Positions 26,231-35,500 of a DNA stretch of 64,000 nucleotides are shown here, one piece after another. The notes beneath the pieces are model-generated. The model was not told where the DNA came from and did no database searches. It saw only the letters and a list, made by a program, of their open reading frames with translations. A program made the translations under genes and the position numbers. How positions within the stretch are numbered: the first letter of the stretch is position 1; each line of letters begins with the position of its first letter. Source of the DNA: Euryarchaeota archaeon UBA256 (GTDB taxonomy: Archaea > Thermoplasmatota > Poseidoniia > Poseidoniales > Poseidoniaceae); NCBI GenBank assembly GCA_002494645.1, contig DACE01000005.1, positions 5,728-69,727 of the forward strand, in the 5' to 3' direction.

Positions 26231-27100
26231 GTGACCGTGAAGATCGGTGGATTGGCCTTCCAACCTGTCACGGACGGAACCGTCGTCCTGGGTACGACAA
26301 AAGGCGGTTGGGTTTACAGCGGTCAACGACCAAGTTTTGAAGCCAAACTACCGACCTTCTTCACCCTTGAACATCCCCTTCGGTCAAGCCAAGTAGGTGC
26401 AATCTTGGGATTGAAGAATGACGGTGCAGACTCTTTCATGGAATGCTTGACTTCCTTTGACCTTCACGAACTTGCCAACACGTTGAGTCAAACCGATGAG
26501 TTTGGAGCCTTTCTTGAAACCAATCCGGGTGAGTGGGAACTTCGCACTCCAACCGAAGCGGAATGGCGACAAGCCCACGCTCAGAAGAAAATTCACCTTG
26601 ATGGAGGGCTTACCGAACGGCTTGCTGATGCCCCCGCCTCCAACTATCGTGGTGCGATGATGGACGGACGGCCGCGCCCCAATGAATTGTTGGGCCCCGC
26701 ATCCTCGCAGGCTGCAGCCATTGCTGTCCATCCTCGAAAACCATCGGTTATTGCAGTCACGAGTGTGCCTCTTGAGCGTCCACTGCCCAATGTTGTCGCA
26801 AGGCTTGTTATCAGCCCTGTACGCACTGGTTCACCTCTCCGAGTTCCTGAAAACACCGACCTTTGGTCCAATGTTCGCTCCGAGGTTTTTTGGACTACCG
26901 TGTTGGGAATCATTCCTTCGTTCCTCATCCCTATCATGCGGGGCATGGGTGATTATGCCAGTGAAGGATGGGTGAACTTGCTCTTTGGAGGCCTGTGTGC
27001 AGGGTTCTTCACCGGGGCCATTTGGCGCCCACGTCGCTCAGTTCTCACCTTTGAGGATGCAACTCAAGAGTCGGATGGTTCGCTCAATGACTCCCAATAA
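26231..27100 (+). CDS. FGE/SUMF1-like domain protein with C-terminal membrane helices
   Basis: A protein of about 289 residues. The N-terminal 180 residues resemble the formylglycine-generating-enzyme (sulfatase-modifying factor) fold: FQPVTDGTVVLGTTKGG, then CLTSFDLHELANTLSQTDEF, and the diagnostic ELRTPTEAEWRQA (residues 104-116; family RLPTEAEWE-A). The catalytic Cys pair of true FGE was not seen, so enzyme activity is doubtful and a C-type-lectin-like binding role is possible. Two membrane segments follow (TTVLGIIPSFLIPIM, NLLFGGLCAGFFTGAIW). A GTG start at 26231 was chosen because it directly follows the GST stop; the frame is open further upstream inside that gene. The last 37 bp overlap the convergent malic enzyme gene. 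Confidence 0.7.
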   Translation: MTVKIGGLAFQPVTDGTVVLGTTKGGWVYSGQRPSFEAKLPTFFTLEHPLRSSQVGAILGLKNDGADSFMECLTSFDLHELANTLSQTDEFGAFLETNPGEWELRTPTEAEWRQAHAQKKIHLDGGLTERLADAPASNYRGAMMDGRPRPNELLGPASSQAAAIAVHPRKPSVIAVTSVPLERPLPNVVARLVISPVRTGSPLRVPENTDLWSNVRSEVFWTTVLGIIPSFLIPIMRGMGDYASEGWVNLLFGGLCAGFFTGAIWRPRRSVLTFEDATQESDGSLNDSQ

Positions 27101-29382
27101 GAATCACTGCGAATCGCATCAGCCGTACAGATCGTGGCCATATTCACGATGTGCCGAACACCGTCTTGGCGAGCGACCAATTGAACGGGGTGAGCCATAC
27201 CCTCAAGAATCGGGCCCGTCATCTCAGCGTCTCCTAATTCTTCCAGTAATTTGTAGGCGATGTTCGCTGCTGCGAGGTTGGGTAGAATCAAGACGTTGGC
27301 TGGTCCGATGAGGTCCATGAAGGGATATTCCTTCTGAACCGTTGGATTGAGAGCCGTATCACTCTGCATCGGACCGTCGATCATCAGCGAAGGGTCAAGA
27401 CTCTTGGCGATCTCCACTGCGTCTTCAATGCGCTCACTGCGTTGCGCCCGAGTGGAGCCGAAATTGGAGAATGATAGCATGGCGACTCTTGGAATCACAC
27501 CAAAACGTCGCGCTACTTTAGCAGTCTGAACGGCAATTTCTGCAAGCGTGCGGCTGTCGGGATACACGTTGACCGTGGCGTCAGCGAGGAAGATGGTTCG
27601 ACCTTTGATGTTCATCATGTAGCACCCAATCACGCAGTGACTGTTTTCATCTTTGCCAATCAATTCCAGCGTGGGCCGTAGAACGTCAGCATAATTTCGG
27701 CTCACTCCTCCTACGAAACCATCAGCGTCTCCTGCCTGCACCATTTGAGAAGCAAAATAAGGTCGGCTCTTCAGCAAGCGGGCTGCATCTGGAAGGGTCG
27801 TACCCTTGCGTTGACGGCGCTTGAAAAAGGCATCAGCATAGACAGTTTTCCTTCGCTCATCATATCTCGGGTCGTAGCGTTCGTACTCAAAATGAAGGCC
27901 GATTTCTTCCACCATCCTGTCAATACGGTCAACGGGGCCGAGCAGAATTGGGAAACAAATCCGCTGTTCGGCAAGTTGTGCAGCGGCTCTCAGTACGGTC
28001 TCATGGTCGCCTTCAGGAAAGACGATACGCTTTCCTTTGCCCTTGACTTGGTTGATGACCTGCCGCATGACTGAATAGGATTCGCCCAGGCGTGATTCAA
28101 GCTCTTCTCGGTAAGCAACGAGGTCAAATTCATCTGCCGAGACACCCGCGACTCCTTCCTCAATGGCGGCTTCAGCAACGGCTGCAGCCTCCCATATCAA
28201 GACGCGACGATCAAAGGGTTTGGGGATGATGTATTCCGGGCCATACTGCATAACGACGCCGTCGTAAGCCGCTGAGATATAATCTGGAACGGGTTCCTTG
28301 GCAAGGGCGGCAAGCGCCCTCGTAGCTGCCATTTTCATGTTCTGTGTAATATCCCGTGCTCGAACGTCAAGCGCCCCGCGGAAAATGTAAGGGAATCCCA
28401 GCACGTTGTTGACTTGGTTGGAATAATCTGAACGACCCGTTGCGATAATGGCATCGGTACGTACGCTGAGAACCTCCTCGGGAAGAATTTCAGGGGTTGG
28501 GTTGGCCAGTGCAAAAATGATGGGTTGTTCAGCCATACTGGCAACCATCTCGGGAGACACCAATCCACCTCGTGAAAGTCCCAACATCACATCGGCGCCT
28601 TTCATGGCGTCAGCGAGGTCACCAGGTTCACTGTCACGGGCAAAGGGAGCTTTGTACTCGTTCAATTCCCCCGCTTCCAATCGCTTCTTCGTGACGATGC
28701 CACCGCTATCGACCAGTGTGATGTTGGCCATTGATACACCAACAGCAACATAGTGGTTTGCGCAAGCGATTGCAGATGCTCCAGCCCCGATAACAACGAC
28801 GTTCACATCGCTGAGTTTCTTTCCTTGAAGTTCCACCGCATTGATGAGTGCAGCAGCCGAAATAATTGCCGTCCCATGTTGGTCGTCATGCATCACCGGA
28901 ATATCGGTTGCCTCAGCAATTCTACGCTCAATTTCAAAGCACTCAGGTGCTTTGATATCCTCGAGATTGATCCCTCCAAAGGTCTTGGAGATATTCACCA
29001 CGGTGCTGATAAATTCCTCAGGGTCCTCAGTGTCTACTTCAATGTCAAACACATCGATACCTGCGAAGGTCTTGAGCAGCAAGCCTTTGCCTTCCATCAC
29101 CGGCTTGCTGGCAAGTGCGCCGATGTTCCCTAAGCCGAGAACTGCTGTTCCGTTTGAAATAACTGCGACAAGGTTGCCCTTCGATGTGTAACGATAAGCG
29201 TCTTCTGGGCGCTCTTCGATTTCCAAGCACGGATATGCTACACCGGGTGAATACGCGAGGCTCAACTCGTGGGCGGTTGCGTGAGGTTTCGTTGGGACCA
29301 CTTTGATTTTACCACGGGGTTCAGCCTCGTGATATTCCAGTGCTTCTTTACGCAAAAGACGCTCTCTCTTTTCTGGTTCCAT
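27064..29382 (-). CDS. maeB: Malic enzyme fused to phosphotransacetylase domain
   Basis: A 772-residue protein with an N-terminal NADP-dependent malic enzyme (decarboxylating malate to pyruvate) and a C-terminal phosphotransacetylase-like domain, the MaeB layout. Malic enzyme marks: ELSLAYSPGVAYPCLEI, ISNGTAVLGLGNIGALASKP with KGLLLKTFAGID, PVMHDDQHGTAIISAA and the dinucleotide site NVVVIGAGASAIACA. The PTA-like part starts about residue 435 (KGKRIVFPEGDHETVLRAAA) and includes DGFVGGVSRNYADVLRPTLE and GPANVLILPNLAAANIAYKL. In MaeB enzymes the second domain is usually regulatory, sensing acetyl-CoA. The two giant surface-protein genes flank other units and share no operon with it. Confidence 0.95.
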   Translation of the reverse strand: MEPEKRERLLRKEALEYHEAEPRGKIKVVPTKPHATAHELSLAYSPGVAYPCLEIEERPEDAYRYTSKGNLVAVISNGTAVLGLGNIGALASKPVMEGKGLLLKTFAGIDVFDIEVDTEDPEEFISTVVNISKTFGGINLEDIKAPECFEIERRIAEATDIPVMHDDQHGTAIISAAALINAVELQGKKLSDVNVVVIGAGASAIACANHYVAVGVSMANITLVDSGGIVTKKRLEAGELNEYKAPFARDSEPGDLADAMKGADVMLGLSRGGLVSPEMVASMAEQPIIFALANPTPEILPEEVLSVRTDAIIATGRSDYSNQVNNVLGFPYIFRGALDVRARDITQNMKMAATRALAALAKEPVPDYISAAYDGVVMQYGPEYIIPKPFDRRVLIWEAAAVAEAAIEEGVAGVSADEFDLVAYREELESRLGESYSVMRQVINQVKGKGKRIVFPEGDHETVLRAAAQLAEQRICFPILLGPVDRIDRMVEEIGLHFEYERYDPRYDERRKTVYADAFFKRRQRKGTTLPDAARLLKSRPYFASQMVQAGDADGFVGGVSRNYADVLRPTLELIGKDENSHCVIGCYMMNIKGRTIFLADATVNVYPDSRTLAEIAVQTAKVARRFGVIPRVAMLSFSNFGSTRAQRSERIEDAVEIAKSLDPSLMIDGPMQSDTALNPTVQKEYPFMDLIGPANVLILPNLAAANIAYKLLEELGDAEMTGPILEGMAHPVQLVARQDGVRHIVNMATICTADAIRSDSYWESLSEPSDS

Positions 29383-29585
29383 GAGAATCCCCTTTCTGTC
29401 GGTATGGGTCTATCGTTTGAGTGTTGTGCGCATGAAATCCGTCAAGACCCCTAATATCGCACCCTTTGCCTTATCATCGTTAACCAAAAAAAGGCGAAAA
29501 ATTGAGTTTTTTCCCATCTTTTACGCGTCTTTTGTTTAGTCACGAAGGGGCCGCTTTCAAATACGGTGAAAGCCCCGTTCTCCCT

Positions 29586-32500
29586 ATGAACACCACTGGC
29601 CGCACGCCTCGCCCTGCTCGTCACGAGCCGAGAGCCATAGGGATGGTCCTGCTTATGGTGCTCATGTCGATGAGTCCAATCCTCACACTGCACTCCGTTT
29701 CAGCCCACGCTGAGCCCAGTGGAGTCACGTGGCCTTTGGAGGGCAGCAACGACACAGGATGGGTCACACTCACTACGTCGGGCGCCGATGGTTCGGTCGG
29801 GACACAGGCAACCGCCGACTGGAACCTCTCTTTCGCACCCGGTGCTGAACTCTCTAACGTCTCACTTGAGGTGCGAGTCAGCGGACAAAACGGTATGACC
29901 ATCGAAGAACCGCTTCTTGCGGTCAACGGTATGGGAACCAACTTGTTCGACTGGCGCACCTTGGGCGTCCTCGGGCAACAGGATGCATTTGCTGCAGGCC
30001 CTACCTACGCCGGCCGGCTCAACCCAAATACGAATTCCAATGCAGGATGGGACCTACCGTCTGACGCAGAGATTACAGAGATGATCATCGAGGCCCTCGC
30101 TCCTCGCGACCCCTTGGTTTCCCTGACTCCATTCACACTCGACATCCACGCTGCCGCCATCCATCCCGACAGCGGCATGCTCTATCTTGCAGCAAACAAT
30201 GATGTCTTCATGCTCAACGCCCAAACCTCGCCTCTCGCTGTTGATGTCCTCGACATGGACGCCTATGGAGGCGTCACGAACCTCGTCGTGGATGAGGCCA
30301 ACGGACTTATCCACATGCTGGGAAGCGACGGGACGTTCCTCGCACAGACGCTTGCCGATGGAAGTTCGGCAAGCGGCTTACCCGACCCGGGCGAAGTCAT
30401 GGATGTTATGGCATTGCTCAGCGATGGTAGTGTAGCCGCTGCTTCAGGAAATGGCGTGATGATGTTTGACGGCTCGCAATGGTCTTCGTTGATGACCGCT
30501 CCTGCCAGTGATGGACCTCGTGATGCGCTCGCCATTTTGGAGTTGAACAATCTATTGTACGTTTCAATTGACGGTGTGGGCATCATGCGTTACGATTTAG
30601 CAACCAACGCCGCTCTCTCAACGTGGAGCACGGCCAACAACCTCCACTCCGACAGTATCACGCACATGACGCAGTCTGGTAACCAACTCCTCCTTGGCTC
30701 AGCCGACAACGGCGTTGGTCGATTTGACTATGCTCAGGGCTTTTGGCTCTCAACATGGACCTCAGCGAATTGGCTTGATGATAACGAAATTTTCGGCATT
30801 GAGCGCGTTGGGAACCAACTCTTCATCCTCAACGGCGATTACCTCCAACCCTACAACACGAGTAACGGTGTCTTCACGGCGGCCTATGAACTCCAAGATT
30901 TCGGGTTGAGCCAATCGGGTGCAGCCATGATGGTATGGCCATCCATCGGAGCGGCCTCACCAACTCAAGACGCTCTGGTGGTAAGTGATGCAAGCGGACT
31001 TCTCGCTCACCTCATTCCGGGCAAGAACCCTCTGTTGGAAGGAACGCTGCGCCTCGCGAGCGGCCCTGGAACCGAAGAGATGGGTGCTCTCGCCGAACTG
31101 AACAATGTACTCTACATCGCCAGCCTTGACGGTACGGGGATCAATCGATACGACATCGGCAACACGCTCTGGCTTCAGCCGCTTCCCTTCAATGGCGATG
31201 CTTTGACCCTTACCACCGACGGCACCGACCTCTTCGTGGCTTCCTCAGCCAGCACCATCACTCAAATGGACACGGCAGGAACCACTCTGCTTGAATGGAC
31301 AAGCCAAGGTTGCTGGGGAACCAGTTCTGATTTCCTTAGTATGGATGTTGACGGCGACGTGATTGTCGCTTCGTTGGAAAACGGGGGCTTTGTCATACTC
31401 GACCGGGCTTCGGGGTCATGTACTGGCTACGATACGACCAACGGCATACCCTCTTCCTTCCTCGGCGATGTTGCACTGTATGCTGACAAGGCTTACGTTG
31501 CAAGCGAAGATAAGGGCGTATTACGCTACGACATCACCAATGACACATGGCTTGAACCCTGGGGTTCAACGGGCGTGAACGGAGTTGACTACGCCCCCGT
31601 TGCCCTTGTAGGTGACATTCTCCATCTTGGGCTTCAGGGCTTCGGTGTGGTTCGGAAGGACCTCTCAAACGGCGAGCTTCTTTCACCCCTCCTTGCCAGC
31701 AACAGGGGCGGAGTATTGCCCTCTGCGCAAATCTATGCGCTTGAATCAGACGGAAATAATCTGTATGTCGGTACGCAACAAGGCGCACGGAAGTGGGACG
31801 GAAACCAAGCTACAACCTTCGGACAAGGCTCATCATGGACCACACGGCCAACCTCATTCTTTGACTTCGAAATTGATGGCGGTTCCATTTACGCAGGGAC
31901 CAACATTGGTGCCTGTAAATACAGCCTCAGCAACCTTGCCATTGATGACTGTCAAAACGTCTACGATGGTATGCCAAACTGGGCCACGTACTCGGTAGCA
32001 GTTGATGCTGATACAGTATACGGTGGTACAACCTCAGGTGTTGGCCTCATCGATAAATCGAATTTCCAACATGATAGTAACTGGGGCGAAGGCACACAAA
32101 CCGGCAATGCAGTTGTGGAAATCATGGGCGATATCGCCTACATCGGAACCGATGGTCTTGGCGTCATGCGCTACAACATCACCTCCAATCAATGGCTTGT
32201 TCCTTTCACCGAAGACAACGGTGTGCTCGACGGTGGAAACGACGATGTCACCGGCTTAGTTGCTGATATCCGTGCAAACCTGTTGTGGGTTGGCGGCTCG
32301 GACGGGTTCCAGCTGATCAACGTCACAACCGGGGCTGAAGCCTATGATATCGAGCGAAATAACAACCTCTACGATGCTGCAGGCAGTCCTTACGGCATGA
32401 TGATTCACAACAACATCATGTATTACCACTCCAGTACCGCTAGCGACGAAGTCAGCCGCATGGATGTCGCTAACCTCACAAGCGTGGGTAACCTCGACAT

Positions 32501-35500
32501 CGGTCAACGAGTCGGCCAGAACGGTGGCGATATCATCGGTATGGAAATGGCCGGCGACGTGCTGATGGTCAGCGTGGCTTCAGGACAGTGGTGGCAAGTT
32601 GACGGGTCAGGTGGAATCGCCATGTACAACACCAGCAACGGCTCATATGCGAGCAACATCTTGCCAACAGGCTCCATCGACCGCGTTACATCCTACAGGT
32701 CCAGCACGGGTAATACTTGGGTTGCATGGGGCGAATTGAGGCTTGACCTCTACAATTCAACGGGCGTGCGAGTGAATTCTTGGACGACCTTTGAACTCCC
32801 CATTCGGGGCATCGTTGAGTACGACGGAGAGACATTGTTCGCCACTGAAGGCGGTATTGCGCGCTACAACGAAATCACGAACACATGGAACACCACATGG
32901 TATGCTGGGAACGGCCTGCCGAACAATGCTGGTTCACGATTCTATGAACTCTGGACCGACGGCAGTAATTTGGTGGTCGGTGGAGCCACCTTCCAGAATT
33001 GGGGTGGCTTCAGAGAAGGTATCATCTCCCACCTTGATGCCACGGGAAGCTGGTCATCCTATCCTGCAGATTCCTACAGCAACATCGCCGACGGTTATCC
33101 GATTTCGATGGAAATGTGCGGTGGAGCACTTAACGTTGCGATGTACAATAATAACGGCGGCATTGCTCGAATTGACCTCGCCAACGGCACGGTTCTTTCA
33201 GGCTTCGACCGCAGCCAGCTCGACGGTACATCGCCTGCGTCTGTGACGTGTGATGCTTCAGATACGCTGTATGTCGGCTATTATGCAGACAACCAACCAA
33301 TTTCAAAATACAGTTTCCAAAGCAACGCATTCCTCAGCAGCCTCACCACCTCGAGCCACAATCTCCCAAGTGATCGCATATGGTACGATTCTCTGGCGCA
33401 TGAAAACGGACAGTTGATCGTCGGACATGGTCTTGGTCTGCAAGGCAGCAACATCATCGGTGGGGGATACTCGATCATGTCCTCTAACGGAGCCACGACA
33501 ACACAAGCCTCGGTTCAAGGCAGCGGGTCTTCAGTCACTTCCTTCCAGTGGCTGGGCGGCAGTTCAGGGTGGATGATGGGGCAAGCCGGAGGTTCCTCAG
33601 GCTACAGCCATGTCTCAACACTCAACGCTCTGGGGATGCAGAAGGTCGTCGACCTTCCAGGGCTCGTCAGCGGGCAAGTACCGACCATGATCAGCAATGC
33701 CACTCACATTTGGGCAGCGGTTGGCGGACAACCCGGACAAAACCAGATTTCAGGCACTGGGTCCGGTTTACTTCAAGGCGCATTTTTGCCCAACGGCGAA
33801 GTTGAATGGCAATTTGGATGGACGCTCGCTGGTAATTCAGAAGTGAATGACCTCTACTTGAGCGGAACAGACCTTTTCATCGCCTCTAATCCTACTGGCA
33901 TGATCAAACTCGACACGACCACCCGGACCATGACGGCAATCAACGGTGCGGTCCACAATAAATTTGACACCATGCATCTCTACGGCAGTGAATTGATCAT
34001 CGGCCTTGCGGGTGATGGCGGAAGCCCACCTGGTGTGCAGGTCTTCGACTTGACGACACAGCAATTTGGAAACGGACGATTGGTCGCTGGTCTTCCATCG
34101 AGCATCGTCAATGGATTTGCAGCAACCTCCAACATCATGTATGTCGCCACCAACGGCGGAATTGGACGCTTCAACTACACGCTGTCAGACTGGATGGACC
34201 CAATCACCAGCGGGTTGCCAAGTTCTGTGGTTGAAGATATCGTGGCGATTGGGACTGACATTTACATCGCCACGCCAGCAGGACTCTATGTTTGGGATGA
34301 AAGTACGAACACTGGAAGTACCTACACCACAGCAAACGGCCTTATGGGCAACTCCGTTTGGGGTCTCTCGACATCCAACGGTGCCAATGGTGCGGTCACC
34401 CTCATCATGAGTCATGATGGTCGAGGAGCAGAACGGCCCGGCGTGACCATGATGGATACGAGTTCGCAGCTCGTTACCGCGACGCATCGCTTTGACCAGT
34501 TACCATCCAACGGCGTGATATCTCTGGCAAGTGATTGGTGGGGACTTCACATCGGCACCGATACGGGACCCTTGACTCACTGGAACGGTAGCAGCGGTGA
34601 TTTTGAGGACGGCCTCAATTACGGTACGATGTATGGCTTGCCGACGTCATTAGTGAGCGACGGCCATACACTCTTGGCCTTTGACAACACCATGTTCAAT
34701 GTCATTGAATCAACCACGCCATCGCACGGGTGGACCTATGGAACCATACTCAACCAAGGTGTCAACTCGGACGCTGTCATCACTTCAAACCACATTTGGA
34801 TGACCACAACCACGGGGCTTTGGGGCTTTGAGAAAGGTGGATTGTACGCTCCCGTAGAAGGCGAATACATGCGTTCAGCCTCACCCCTCACCGTGAAGGC
34901 ACTCACCAACGGAGGGGGCACCAACATCACGGAGATGACCCATCCCGGCATGGCCATTGAACTTGTGAACCCAGCCGCTTCCTATGCCCTTGATTCCGAC
35001 ACAGGAGCACCTGGAGTTCATGGTCTTCTGTTCCAAAACGTCCCTCTTATTTTCACCTCACCTGTCGAGGGCGCAGCGATTTGGGCCAAATCCGTGTCAC
35101 TCAAGTACGATGCTACCTTGGATTTGAGCCAAGACTCGAACCTTGAACTCAACCTTCAATCTGCCGTGGACAACGGTCTGCTCTACGACAATACACGTCA
35201 CGTTTCCTTGCGTCTTTACTCGCCCTCAAACGGCACCATGGAAGTGCGAATGACCTACGATTACGTGCGCAACGACACACCCGTTGCCTTGGATGCTCTG
35301 GTCGACCGCCCGGATGATGGAGGTGGCGTCCTCACGGCCACATGGTCACTGGTTCACGATGAGGACTTTGCTCGGTATCTGGTCTTTGTCAACGAAGGCC
35401 CATGGAGCGTGGTGCCAAACGAGCTTAACCTCATGGGGCAAACGCCCGATAAAGCCATTTCAATGCACAGCCGACTCGGAGCAGACATCGAAACTGCCAA

